Part shown: in pieces, positions 26,309 through 33,087 of the stretch | How the letters are laid out: each line of letters opens with the position of its first letter | Numbering within the stretch: the stretch's first letter is position 1 | From: Methylobacterium currus | GTDB lineage: Bacteria; Pseudomonadota; Alphaproteobacteria; Rhizobiales; Beijerinckiaceae | DNA length: 64,000 nucleotides | Direction: 5' to 3' | Assembly: GCF_003058325.1 (NCBI RefSeq) | Contig: NZ_CP028843.1 | Location: 2,142,001-2,206,000, forward strand | Made by a program: the position numbers and the translations under genes | The notes under the pieces: generated by a model | The model's database searches: none | What the model saw: only the letters and a program-made list of their open reading frames with translations | What the model was told of the DNA's origin: nothing

Positions 26309-26503
26309 ATGGCCGCGCATCACCCCGCGGAGCGCTCCCGCGCGCCCGACGATCACGACCGCGCCGACGGCTGCCTCTGCGGCCACGACCATGCCCAGCA
26401 CGAGTCGACGCTGGACCACGACCTGCCGGCGGCCGACGGCGGCGTGGAGGAGCGGCGTAAGCGTCGGCCGCGCGCCACCCGCACCAGCGCGGGAGAGGCC
26501 TGA
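26309..26503 (+). CDS. His/Asp-rich small protein, unknown
   Basis: A 64-residue protein with a CCGGAG site before its ATG. It has an unusual composition: DDHDRADGCLCGHDHAQHES and a second DHD, which gives six His and two Cys in 30 residues, then an Arg-rich end. It could bind zinc or another metal. The stop overlaps the start of the amidase (TGATG), so it is translationally coupled to lysis genes. No family recognised. Confidence 0.45.
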   Translation: MAAHHPAERSRAPDDHDRADGCLCGHDHAQHESTLDHDLPAADGGVEERRKRRPRATRTSAGEA

Positions 26504-27282
26504 TGCCGAATGCTCTCTGGCTCGCCGACGTGCTCCGCGCCGCCGGCCTCAAGGTGGCCGAGGTCGACGGGTGGAAGACCCGCGGTCACGCCGCCCTCGG
26601 CACCGTCCGGATGGTGATGCTCCATCACACGGCCGGGCCGAAGACGGGCAACATGCCGTCGCTGGCCACAGTCACCAAGGGCCGGCCGGATCTCGCCGGC
26701 CCGCTCTGCAACGTGGCGCTCGGGCGTGATGGCACCTGCTACGTCGTGGCGGCCGGGCTCGCCTACCACGCCGGCCCGGGCACCTGGCAGGGCATCACCG
26801 CCGGCAACTCCTCGAGCATCGGTGTCGAGGCCGAGAACACCGGCGTCGGCGAGCCCTGGCCCGAGGTACAGCTGGACGCCTACGCCCGGCTCTGCGCCGC
26901 GGTACTCGCCCACATCGGTGCGCAGCCGATCATGGCGGTGGCGCACCGGGAATGGGCGCTGCCGAAAGGCCGGAAGATCGACCCGGCCGGGATCGACATG
27001 ACGGCGTTCCGGGCCCGTGTCGCGGGGATCATGAACGGCGCGCCGGTGCGGCCTCTCGTACCGGCGAAGGATGCGACCGGTCGGCCGACGCTGCGGCGGG
27101 GCGCCAAGGGCGATGACGTGAAGGCGCTCCAGACCGCGATCGGCGTGGCGGCAGATGGCGCCTTCGGGGCCATGACCGAGGCAAGCCTGCGCGCCTACCA
27201 GCGAGCGCATGGGCTCGTGGCGGACGGAATCGCCGGGCCTGGCACCTGGGCGGCGATCGACGGCGTGAAGGCCGCGGCCTGA
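26503..27282 (+). CDS. Endolysin: amidase with peptidoglycan-binding domain
   Basis: A 259-residue protein. Residues about 30-165 form an N-acetylmuramoyl-L-alanine amidase (amidase_2) domain: VMLHHTAGP gives His41/His42, AYHAGPGTW gives His89, and AVAHREWALPKGRKIDP gives His148 with Lys156 and Asp160 in the usual catalytic end. Residues about 190-255 form a peptidoglycan-binding domain (LRRGAKGDDVKALQ, DGAFGAMTEASLRAYQRAHGL split, VADGIAGPGTW). It cleaves the bond between muramic acid and the stem peptide at lysis. No signal peptide, so release needs a holin. Confidence 0.9.
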   Translation: MPNALWLADVLRAAGLKVAEVDGWKTRGHAALGTVRMVMLHHTAGPKTGNMPSLATVTKGRPDLAGPLCNVALGRDGTCYVVAAGLAYHAGPGTWQGITAGNSSSIGVEAENTGVGEPWPEVQLDAYARLCAAVLAHIGAQPIMAVAHREWALPKGRKIDPAGIDMTAFRARVAGIMNGAPVRPLVPAKDATGRPTLRRGAKGDDVKALQTAIGVAADGAFGAMTEASLRAYQRAHGLVADGIAGPGTWAAIDGVKAAA

Positions 27283-27335
27283 CCTCCTCCCGGGATCCCC
27301 GGGCAATTCGACCCGCGCCGGCCGGGCCAGCCGAG

Positions 27336-27385
27336 CATCCAAGATAGCGGCCAGCGCCATCCAAGGTAGCGCCGCACCATCCAAG
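27336..27385 (+). repeat. Three direct repeats upstream of the lysis membrane genes
   Basis: CATCCAAG occurs at 27336-27343, 27358-27365 and 27378-27385, 22 and 20 bases apart, in the 117-base gap between endolysin and the next gene. The first two copies extend to CATCCAAG(A/G)TAGCG. Two-turn spacing on one face of the helix suggests a protein-binding array, or a trace of small duplications. The third repeat lies seven bases before the AAGGAA ribosome-binding region. Confidence 0.5.
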
Positions 27386-27399
27386 ACAAGGAACCTCCA

Positions 27400-27960
27400 A
27401 TGATCCGCAAGCTCCCGCTCGCGGCACTGGCGCTCGCCTGCGCGCTCTGCCTCTCCACGCCTCTGGCGCTCTCCGCCGGCCCGGCGCTCGCCCAGGCCGC
27501 GGCCACCGTCGCCCAGCCGGCGACCGACACTGCGGTGGTCACGATCCCCTACGGCTCATGGCTCACCTCGGCCGCCGCCGGCATCCAGGAGATCGTCGTC
27601 TCGGTCATCATGGCGGTGATCGCGTTCGCCTGCCGACGCCTGCCGGCCGCCATCGGCGCCGTCGTCCGCGGGCTCCTGACCCAGCAGCTCGTCGAGCGCG
27701 CCATCGCGTTCGGCATGAGCACGGTCGCTGGCGCAGCCGCCGGTAAGACGCTGTCGGTCCCGGTCGGCAACGCGGTGCTGGCGAACGCCCTCAACTATGC
27801 CGTCGAGCACGCCCCGGGCTGGTTCCTGAAGTGGGCCGGCGGTGAGCAGGCGATCCGAGATCACATTATCGCCCTGCTGCCGATGGATCAGGACGCCTCG
27901 CTCGCGCCGGCCACCTCAACCGCGGTGGCGTCGCAGCCGACGCCCGTGGCGCCGGTCTGA
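27400..27960 (+). CDS. Membrane protein of the lysis region
   Basis: A 186-residue protein. The first 30 residues are a signal-peptide-like segment (LPLAALALACALCLSTPLAL ... ALA). A second hydrophobic stretch follows (GIQEIVVSVIMAVIAFACRR), and the rest includes a helical region with small residues (STVAGAAAGKTLSV) and an Ala/Pro-rich tail. The position after the endolysin suggests a holin, antiholin or related lysis function. The family is not recognised. Preceded by AAGGAA at suitable distance from ATG 27400. Stop overlaps the next start. Confidence 0.55.
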   Translation: MIRKLPLAALALACALCLSTPLALSAGPALAQAAATVAQPATDTAVVTIPYGSWLTSAAAGIQEIVVSVIMAVIAFACRRLPAAIGAVVRGLLTQQLVERAIAFGMSTVAGAAAGKTLSVPVGNAVLANALNYAVEHAPGWFLKWAGGEQAIRDHIIALLPMDQDASLAPATSTAVASQPTPVAPV

Positions 27961-28211
27961 TGTTCAGCGCCTCGGCGCTTCTGAGCGCCCTCCTCAGCCT
28001 CCTGGCGCGGACGTTCTCGAACGTCATTGTCCAGGAGATCGATAGCCTCCGGGCTGCCGAGGCGCAGCGCGAGGTGGGGGCGGCGCGACAGGCCGCCTCT
28101 TCCCGCGCCAAGGCCGAGCGCCAGGAGGCCGTAGCCCGGACCGCGGCCGACGCCGCCACCAGGGCCCCCGAGGACCCGAACGACCCCTTCCTGCGAAAGG
28201 ACGGCACATGA
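27960..28211 (+). CDS. Small anchored coiled-coil protein, possible i-spanin
   Basis: An 83-residue protein starting at the overlapping TGATG. It has an N-terminal hydrophobic segment (FSASALLSALLSLLARTF) followed by an Ala/Glu/Arg/Gln-rich coiled coil to residue 70 and a DPNDPFLRKDG end. An inner-membrane anchor plus periplasmic coiled coil, with a downstream overlapping gene that may be a lipoprotein, is the layout of two-component spanins. It is shorter than typical Rz proteins, so this is a suggestion only. Confidence 0.45.
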   Translation: MFSASALLSALLSLLARTFSNVIVQEIDSLRAAEAQREVGAARQAASSRAKAERQEAVARTAADAATRAPEDPNDPFLRKDGT

Positions 28212-28402
28212 CCTTCACCTGCGCGGCAGCGGGGTTCTTCGTCTTCGCCTGCACCAGCCCCGAGATCCAGGTCGATGCGGCGCGGTTCTGCCAGACCGCG
28301 GCGCCCATCACCTACAGCGCCCGGGACACACCCGAGACCCGCCGGCAGGTCCGGGCGCACAACGCCCGCGGCATCGCCGTATGCGGCTGGGGCAAGCGGT
28401 AG
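28208..28402 (+). CDS. Small protein of lysis cassettes, possible o-spanin
   Basis: A 64-residue protein whose start overlaps the previous stop. The N-terminus is hydrophobic and contains FFVFACTSPE, a possible but imperfect lipobox with Cys15. The C-terminal part (RFCQTAAPITYSARDTPETR, RQVRAHNARGIAVCGWG) is a pattern I associate with small proteins beside holin genes in many phages. Whether it is an outer-membrane spanin subunit is inference; the signal lacks N-terminal positive charge. Confidence 0.45.
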   Translation: MTFTCAAAGFFVFACTSPEIQVDAARFCQTAAPITYSARDTPETRRQVRAHNARGIAVCGWGKR

Positions 28403-28405
28403 CAG

Positions 28406-28765
28406 ATGGACCTGATCGCCGTCGCGATGGCCGACACCCCGGTCCCGGGCCTGCCGCCCGGGGTCGAGGAGGCCGCCAAGCGCCTCGCCACCGACGGCGG
28501 GGTCACCGGCGCGCTCCTGGTCCTGGCGATCGCTGCAATCCTCGGCCTCTGGTGGGAGATGCGCCGGCGCGACAGCCAGGCGAGCACGCGCCTTGAGGCG
28601 GTGCAGCGGGCGGTGGACGCGGCGCCGGCGAAGGCCCTGGAGGCAGCCGGCGGCGAAGCCGGGCTCGCCGAAATCGTCTTCCGGAAGCTCAACCTCGAGG
28701 ACGATGCCAACGAGCACAACACCCTGGCGCCGGTGGTGGCGCAGCTGCCGCGCGCAACCAAGTAG
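28406..28765 (+). CDS. Single-pass membrane protein of the lysis region
   Basis: A 119-residue protein with one membrane helix (GALLVLAIAAILGLWWEMRR, near residues 35-55) after a short N-terminal part, then a charged helical C-domain. The gene starts three bases after the previous stop. One-helix proteins of this size near amidases can be pinholins or accessory lysis proteins; no family assignment is possible. Confidence 0.5.
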   Translation: MDLIAVAMADTPVPGLPPGVEEAAKRLATDGGVTGALLVLAIAAILGLWWEMRRRDSQASTRLEAVQRAVDAAPAKALEAAGGEAGLAEIVFRKLNLEDDANEHNTLAPVVAQLPRATK

Positions 28766-28802
28766 CCCCCGCCGCCAGCCGGCAGCACCAGGAGGACGCG
28801 CC

Positions 28803-29402
28803 ATGCGCTTCGACCGCGGCCGCTGCTGGCTGGCCTACCTCGCCCCCTGGCACGACGGCACGATGCTCCACTACGATCCCGATCCCGTCCTCAACGAGCG
28901 CATCCGGCGTGCTGTCCGCTACGGCCAGACCCGATGGGCCGAGGTCTGGCTGAGCGCCATCATGGTCACGGTCGGTGCCGTGATCCTCTCGCCGGCGGCA
29001 ACGTTCGTCGGCCCGCAGTGGCGGGTCATCGCCTCCTTCGTCACAGAGGCGCAGGCCGGCAGCATCTCCATCGTGGTCGGCTCGGCGCGGCTCGCTGCGC
29101 TCATCATCAACGGCCGGCGCGGGCGGGAGACGAGCTTCATCCGCACGATCGGGTGCGTAGGCGGGTTCGCCTTCTGGCTGGCGCTGTTCGTCGGGTTTGC
29201 TCTGGCCTACCCGCCAGCCAACATCGGCATCGCGCTCTTCAGCGTGTTTGCCATCGCAGAGCTCCACTCCTCCGGCCGGGCCGCCTCCGACATGGCGGCT
29301 GAAGACACGTTCGGGCTGCGGAAGAGGTGGCGTGCCGCGGCCGAGAAGGATGCCGAGGAGAGGAGGCGCACCCTTGGCGGATCCGGTCGCAACGCTCGAT
29401 AG
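28803..29402 (+). CDS. Multi-pass membrane protein, candidate holin-type
   Basis: A 199-residue protein with AGGAGG (28790-28795) seven bases before ATG 28803. It has about four hydrophobic stretches: VWLSAIMVTVGAVILS, ISIVVGSARLAALII, FAFWLALFVGFALAYPPA and IGIALFSVFAIAEL, followed by a basic and acidic C-terminal tail. The topology fits a multi-spanning holin, but small phage membrane proteins of other function look similar. A longer upstream frame was rejected because it overlaps the preceding gene. Confidence 0.5.
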   Translation: MRFDRGRCWLAYLAPWHDGTMLHYDPDPVLNERIRRAVRYGQTRWAEVWLSAIMVTVGAVILSPAATFVGPQWRVIASFVTEAQAGSISIVVGSARLAALIINGRRGRETSFIRTIGCVGGFAFWLALFVGFALAYPPANIGIALFSVFAIAELHSSGRAASDMAAEDTFGLRKRWRAAAEKDAEERRRTLGGSGRNAR

Positions 29403-29763
29403 CTGGCCCGCCATCGCCATCGGCATCACGGCGGCCGTGGCCGGAGCCCTCGTTCCCATCAACGCCTTCGTCAAGACGATGCTGGATTACCGCCTGGAGG
29501 CTATGAAGGCGGAAGCCATGAAGCCCGAGACGGCCCGGGAGATTGCGACCACGACGGGCGGTGCCGTCTTCGACAGCATGGCGATTGGCGATCTCACGAC
29601 CGCGATCAAGGGACTTACGGCAGCCATCGTCGCCGATACCGCGGCCGACCAAGCGCAGCACGCCGATCAAGTCACGGCGGTGCTGGGCCGCCTGCTGCCA
29701 GTCCTCGAGCGGCTGGACGAGCGTGATCCCCCGCCACATCGGCCGTCCCGGTCTCATCGTTGA
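29374..29763 (+). CDS. Small membrane protein at the end of the late operon
   Basis: A 129-residue protein starting at TTG 29374, chosen because AGGAGG (29361-29366) lies seven bases before it; ATG 29350 in frame is the alternative. One N-terminal hydrophobic stretch (WPAIAIGITAAVAGALVPIN) and a helical C-terminal region with TTAIKGLTAAIVADTAADQA and VLGRLLPVLERLDERD. The gene overlaps the end of the previous one by 29 bases. It is the last gene before the terminator at 29834. Confidence 0.5.
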   Translation: MADPVATLDSWPAIAIGITAAVAGALVPINAFVKTMLDYRLEAMKAEAMKPETAREIATTTGGAVFDSMAIGDLTTAIKGLTAAIVADTAADQAQHADQVTAVLGRLLPVLERLDERDPPPHRPSRSHR

Positions 29764-29833
29764 TTTGGAACTACCCCACCCCCAGACCGTTAACCGGCCG
29801 CACTTCATGGCCCCTTGAAGTCTTCACCTTCAG

Positions 29834-29863
29834 CCCCGCCGGCAGCCGCCGAGCGGGGTTCTT
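29834..29863 (+). terminator. Rho-independent terminator of the late operon
   Basis: CCCCGC (29834-29839) pairs with GCGGGG (29853-29858) around a loop that holds a smaller CGGC/GCCG stem, followed by TTCTTTC. It lies 70 bases after the last rightward late gene and before leftward accessory genes. Confidence 0.7.
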
Positions 29864-29960
29864 TCGTGTGATCCGCCTTCATCCATCAGATGGATGGACG
29901 TCGAATTGCTGGAAGCGCACATTCTAGCTGCGTCGAGAGGCGCAAACTGAAGCATCGATC

Positions 29961-30383
29961 TTACTTCAGCCCGCCAGGGTCACCCTGCTGCGGGCATTTC
30001 TGTGTCTGGCCCCACCCCTCCGGCCACGGCACGTCCTGGCCGATGACGAGGCGCAGCGGCCCGCGCAGCCAGTCGGTCATCGGATCCGGCCCCTTCTCGT
30101 CCCGCCACAGAAGCAGCGGCTGGTCGCGCTCGGCGTGCCAGCGCAGCGCCTCGTCGAGGCCCGCGCGAACGGCCTCGACCGCCTCCGCCTTGCTCGCGGC
30201 GCGCCCCGCCTTGGTCAGCCTCGTCGCCGCCGGGTAGGTCAGCGACCAGACCCACTCGCGCCGCCCAAGGCCGTCGGGATGGGTCTTGTAGATCCGGCCG
30301 AGCTGACCGCCGGCGAGGATCGCGACGAAGTCCGGGCCGCGCTCGGGCCAGGTGTGGCGCCAGATGATCGGGCCGTCACTCAC
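29961..30383 (-). CDS. Hypothetical phage protein
   Basis: A 140-residue protein read leftward, overlapping the stop-start ATGA with the gene at 30577. It contains WRHTWPERGPDFVAILAGGQ, GRIYKT, a REWVWSLTYPA segment and a helical KAEAVEAVRAGLDEALRW. Such short proteins with GRIY and W/A-rich helices are frequent in alphaproteobacterial prophages, but no function is known to me. The C-terminal Pro/Gly end lies close to the facing late operon. Confidence 0.55.
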   Translation of the reverse strand: MSDGPIIWRHTWPERGPDFVAILAGGQLGRIYKTHPDGLGRREWVWSLTYPAATRLTKAGRAASKAEAVEAVRAGLDEALRWHAERDQPLLLWRDEKGPDPMTDWLRGPLRLVIGQDVPWPEGWGQTQKCPQQGDPGGLK

Positions 30384-30577
30384 TCCTCAGCACCGCCATA
30401 CATCCCCACGAAGTCCCGAGCCCGCTCGTAGGCCCATCGGATCAGGCCGGCTTCAAGCGGGTCGCTCGGGTCCAGGTCCTCCCAGGCGGGGCACTGCTGG
30501 ATGCGGTGACGGGTGAGTTCATGAAGCTCGCGAGCGATGATGTCGATCGGCTCGGGCTCGGCAGGCGGGTGGGTCAC
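30380..30577 (-). CDS. Hypothetical small phage protein
   Basis: A 65-residue acidic protein (IDIIARELHELTRHRIQQCP, WEDLDPSDPLEAGLIRWAYE). Its stop overlaps the downstream start, so the two form a coupled pair read leftward. No family recognised; it looks like a small helical accessory protein. Confidence 0.5.
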   Translation of the reverse strand: MTHPPAEPEPIDIIARELHELTRHRIQQCPAWEDLDPSDPLEAGLIRWAYERARDFVGMYGGAEE

Positions 30578-30653
30578 GGCTTGTGTCTCATGGACTGAAC
30601 GCTAGGCCCGTTGTCTCGCATGAGAGGCCGGTTCGCTTAACACAAGCATCCTC

Positions 30654-30890
30654 TCATCCAGCCGCCGCGCCGCCCGCCTCACCCCCACCACAGCACCCAA
30701 GACGCAAGATAGGACCAGGGCGGAGGTGAGGACGAGGTAGGTGGTGGGGGCCACTGAGGCTCTTGCTGTAGAGGGTACAGCACTCGTGGATCGGGTACGG
30801 GTCTTTGCTCTTCGCCTGAACGATGAGCGTTCCGTCTTCCTCGTAACTATCCACGAACGCCAGATGCTTGAGGCGCAGCAGGTCTGTCAT
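30654..30890 (-). CDS. Small protein coupled to the RHH gene
   Basis: A 78-residue protein starting at the ATGA overlap with the ribbon-helix-helix gene. The first 45 residues (LRLKHLAFVDSYEEDGTLIV, then YPIHECC) faintly resemble the N-terminus of ISL3-type transposases, and the last 30 residues (His/Pro/Gly-rich) look unstructured. It may be a transposase remnant or a small partner of the RHH regulator. Neither is proven. Confidence 0.35.
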   Translation of the reverse strand: MTDLLRLKHLAFVDSYEEDGTLIVQAKSKDPYPIHECCTLYSKSLSGPHHLPRPHLRPGPILRLGCCGGGEAGGAAAG

Positions 30891-31072
30891 GCGCCATCCT
30901 CGGCAGCCTCTTTGCTCGGCTTCTGCCGCTCGCGACGCTTCAGATCGCGCTCAATGGCCTCGCGGATTACGTCGGCCCGATCTTGCTCACCGCGAACAGC
31001 CTCGATCCGCTCCCAAGTCTCCTCGGTGAGCCGGAGCAAATAGGGCTTATCGTAGCGCTTCGGGCGGGCCAT
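30887..31072 (-). CDS. Ribbon-helix-helix regulator
   Basis: A 61-residue protein read leftward: MARPKRYDKPYLLRLTEETW, then ERIEAVRGEQDRADVIREAI and a basic end. This has the beta strand (KPYLLRL) plus two-helix layout of Arc/CopG-type DNA-binding proteins. Longer starts at 31114 and 31126 exist, but two of the evenly spaced boxes at 31090 and 31113 would then fall inside the gene, so 31072 is preferred. It is divergent from the DUF305 gene; the boxes between them are the probable operator. It likely represses itself and its neighbour. Confidence 0.65.
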   Translation of the reverse strand: MARPKRYDKPYLLRLTEETWERIEAVRGEQDRADVIREAIERDLKRRERQKPSKEAAEDGA

Positions 31073-31089
31073 CCGCCGCTTTGTCGGGG

Positions 31090-31190
31090 ATATCTGCTCA
31101 GGAGTCAAAGGCATATCTGCCACCACGCTTAACGAATATCTGTTATTGACGCGTAACAGATATCTGCTATGGTGGATAGGGGATATCCAC
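31090..31190 (+). promoter_or_regulatory. Operator ladder of five ATATC boxes
   Basis: ATATCTGC at 31090 and 31113, ATATCTGT at 31136, ATATCTGC at 31160 and ATATCCAC at 31183 are 23, 23, 24 and 23 bases apart. The third and fourth boxes form a perfect inverted repeat of 10 bases (31136-31145 with 31154-31163) around TTGACGCG. This is what a cooperative dimeric RHH repressor would use. The array covers the -35 and -10 boxes of the rightward promoter. Confidence 0.65.
31146..31173 (+). promoter_or_regulatory. Promoter of the DUF305 gene
   Basis: TTGACG (31146-31151) and TATGGT (31168-31173) are separated by 16 bases. The -35 box sits between the two arms of a perfect 10-base inverted repeat, so occupancy would block polymerase. 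The DUF305 start follows 31 bases later behind AAGGAGG. Confidence 0.6.
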
Positions 31191-31204
31191 TAAGGAGGCT
31201 TCGC

Positions 31205-31429
31205 GTGAAGGACTACAACGATAACGATGTCCGGTTCATCCGTGGCATGATCCCGCACCACGAGATGGCAATTCGAATGGCGAGCACGGAGATCGTCTAC
31301 GGATCGAACCCTTGGGCGAAGCAGTTGGCGCTTAGCATCAAGGCCGCCCAGAAGGCAGAGATTGATCAGATGCGCGCGTGGCTCACACAGCGCGGGCTGT
31401 CCGAGTCTGGAGGCGGACATTCGATGTAG
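31205..31429 (+). CDS. Minimal DUF305 protein
   Basis: A 74-residue protein starting at GTG 31205 behind AAGGAGG (31192-31198). It carries DVRFIRGMIPHHEMAIRMAS and IKAAQKAEIDQMRAWL, the core of DUF305, a four-helix ferritin-like family rich in His and Met that is often linked to metal, especially copper, handling. Family members are usually exported and longer; this one has no signal peptide. It is divergent from an RHH regulator across an operator ladder. Metal control is a hypothesis. Confidence 0.7.
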   Translation: MKDYNDNDVRFIRGMIPHHEMAIRMASTEIVYGSNPWAKQLALSIKAAQKAEIDQMRAWLTQRGLSESGGGHSM

Positions 31430-31516
31430 TCGTAGTCGCAGAGGAGATTTGATCCGCGCAGCAGCGTTGCTCATCGCTGAAGTGGAGCGGGTAGGCCGTA
31501 TAGAGGCGCGCGTTAA

Positions 31517-31807
31517 ATGAAACACAACTTAGAGGGCTATAGCGCTGTTCTCGCGGTCGTTCGCTCCGCTTGGGCGCTCGTCGACAACACGGCTTATCAC
31601 GATTGGCTTCCGCTCACCGTTAGCCGCGATGATTGGAATGACTTGGTGGCCGACCTCAACAGGCTGAAAGCGTTCATCCCGCCTGACGAGCTACCAGCTG
31701 AGCCGCCTCACGCGGTTACCTGTCTGTTGCCTGGGCGGCTATCAACCCCAAACGACGAAGCGGGCTTCAAGCCCGCCCCTCGTCCATCAACCTCGAATGA
31801 CGAATGA
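31517..31807 (+). CDS. Hypothetical phage protein
   Basis: A 96-residue frame: an aromatic helical N-terminus (YSAVLAVVRSAWALVDNTAY, W..L.VS.DDWNDL) and a Pro-rich end. The ribosome-binding site is weak. It lies between DUF305 and the Gp49-type gene on the same strand. No family recognised; moderate doubt that the whole frame is coding. Confidence 0.4.
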   Translation: MKHNLEGYSAVLAVVRSAWALVDNTAYHDWLPLTVSRDDWNDLVADLNRLKAFIPPDELPAEPPHAVTCLLPGRLSTPNDEAGFKPAPRPSTSNDE

Positions 31808-31857
31808 CCTTCCAGACCACCGCGCCGCGCTGACGGCCGAGCAGCAGAGGAGAGAGC

Positions 31858-32178
31858 ATGTCCAGTGACGAGACCACGATGGAGCAGAAGCTCCAGGACA
31901 AGGGACTGAATGCCCCGCGTCTGACGCCAGCGCTGATCGACGCAACGATCACCGGCGAGGCCTTCCACGTCTTCCCCGGCACCACCCTGACCGTCTGCGC
32001 CCTCACCCTGCGCAACGGCTTCATCGTCACCGGCACCAGCGCGGCAGCCAGCCCGGAGAACTTCGATGAGGCGATCGGGCGTGAGATCGCCCGGCGGAAC
32101 GCCCGCGAACGGATCTGGGAGCTGGAGGGCTACCTGCTGCGCGAACGCCTGCACCAGGGGAGCGCGGCTTCGACGTGA
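31858..32178 (+). CDS. Gp49-family phage protein
   Basis: A 106-residue protein with AGGAGAGAG before ATG 31858. The sequence (LTPALIDATITGEAFHVFPG, T.TVCALTLRNGFIVTGTSA, NFDEAIGREIARRNARERIW, LEGYLL) matches the phage Gp49/Gp66 family, small proteins of unknown function found in the early or accessory regions of many phages. Length and all conserved segments fit. Confidence 0.8.
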   Translation: MSSDETTMEQKLQDKGLNAPRLTPALIDATITGEAFHVFPGTTLTVCALTLRNGFIVTGTSAAASPENFDEAIGREIARRNARERIWELEGYLLRERLHQGSAAST

Positions 32179-32392
32179 AAGCGGTTCGCTCCATCCTGCG
32201 GATCCGGAAGAAGGACCACTCCGAGCGCCAGGAGGAAGAGGCGATCCAAAAAAACCAGTTTCCAGGCATGGATCGCTCTCTGGCGCTTGCGTCGGTATCG
32301 CGCCAGCCAACGTCCACTCGGCCGGTGCCCGGCATGCTGTCGAACAGTCGGACCGCGATTTCCTCGACTGCCTCTCGTTCATCCTCACTCAT
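32027..32392 (-). CDS. Doubtful leftward frame overlapping Gp49
   Basis: A 121-residue frame whose ATG overlaps the stop of the 32389-32598 gene and whose first 20 residues (MSEDEREAVEEIAVRLFDSM) look like protein. The second half (Trp/Arg/Ser-rich) is antisense to the well-supported Gp49 gene by about 150 bases and looks non-coding. A rightward frame from GTG 32175 competes for the same bases. A 7-A run at 32248-32254 could hide a frameshift. Either a short gene with a disturbed end, or not coding. Confidence 0.3.
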   Translation of the reverse strand: MSEDEREAVEEIAVRLFDSMPGTGRVDVGWRDTDASARERSMPGNWFFWIASSSWRSEWSFFRIRRMERTAFTSKPRSPGAGVRAAGSPPAPRSVRGRSAGRSHARSPHRSSPGWLPRWCR

Positions 32393-32598
32393 TCCCCATC
32401 TCCCTCAGCACGGAGAGCAGACCGGCCGGCTTCGGTGATCTGATAGGTGGTGCCGAGGCCCACCTTTCGTCCATCCACATAGCCTTGTGCCACCAGCCAA
32501 ACGAGGGGCGGGTAGGTGGCATGGACCGGGCGCCTCTGTTCCGCCAAGTCCTTGAGCAGCGCACGGCGCGGGCCGGTCAACTTCACCAGCTTTGACAT
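32389..32598 (-). CDS. Small winged-helix-like protein
   Basis: A 69-residue protein with GGGGGAGGAG before its start. The layout LTGPRRALLKDLAEQRRPV, YPPLVWLVAQGYVDG and TTYQITEAGRSALRA is that of a minimal winged helix (MarR/PadR-like wing with the ITEAGR motif). In phage it may be a DNA-binding regulator. No partner or target is visible. Reads leftward with the neighbouring small genes. Confidence 0.6.
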   Translation of the reverse strand: MSKLVKLTGPRRALLKDLAEQRRPVHATYPPLVWLVAQGYVDGRKVGLGTTYQITEAGRSALRAEGDGE

Positions 32599-32617
32599 GT
32601 CTCTCTCCTCCCCCGCA

Positions 32618-32836
32618 TCAGGAGCGGGACGGTGTGGTCACGCCCCGCCGAACAGCCTGGGCAATCAGCCACTCGCCGAATGCAAGGGCTTGGCCCCATT
32701 CAAGTCGAGTGGATTGGCTGATTTCGTCCTCGCTGTTCGTCATGGTGACCAAGCACCGCCCGTCCACCGCAATCGCCAAGATATCTTCATCGCCTTGAGT
32801 GCCGTAGACCGTTACCCGATCGTCCAAATTGTCCAT
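32618..32836 (-). CDS. Hypothetical small phage protein
   Basis: A 72-residue protein with a strong GGGAGGGGAGG stretch before its ATG. It has VTVYGTQGDEDILAIAVDGR, a beta hairpin-like part, then a helix WGQALAFGEWLIAQAV. No family recognised. Part of the leftward run of small accessory genes. Confidence 0.55.
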   Translation of the reverse strand: MDNLDDRVTVYGTQGDEDILAIAVDGRCLVTMTNSEDEISQSTRLEWGQALAFGEWLIAQAVRRGVTTPSRS

Positions 32837-32847
32837 CCTCCCCTCCC

Positions 32848-33087
32848 TTACTGTCCATCAGCCTGAGAGATAGCGGCGCGGATCTGGATCCAGATCTCGC
32901 ACATCTCCGTGCCTAGTTCCCGCCTAGCATCGGCATGGCTGGGATCTGTCCAGGCCAGCGTCATCGAGGCGTCTGCCGCCTTCAGAACGGAGAGCATGGT
33001 GGCGTTGTCCGCCGCGATCTCGGCGGCCAGATCCTCAACCTGTCGGCGCTTGTCCCCGTGCAGACGGTTGATCTGCCGGCCGCTCAT
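32848..33087 (-). CDS. Hypothetical helical phage protein
   Basis: A 79-residue protein starting at the ATGA overlap with the HD-like gene. Sequence is helical (RRQVEDLAAEIAADNATMLS, ADARRELGTEMCEIWIQIRA). No family recognised. Translational coupling suggests it works with, or at least is made with, the HD-like protein. A TTG three codons upstream is a weaker start. Confidence 0.5.
   Translation of the reverse strand: MSGRQINRLHGDKRRQVEDLAAEIAADNATMLSVLKAADASMTLAWTDPSHADARRELGTEMCEIWIQIRAAISQADGQ

Noticed and set aside
30654..30890. ISL3-type transposase fragment
   Set aside because: Resemblance is faint and the frame is coupled to the RHH gene, so it is listed as a small unknown protein with the possibility noted.
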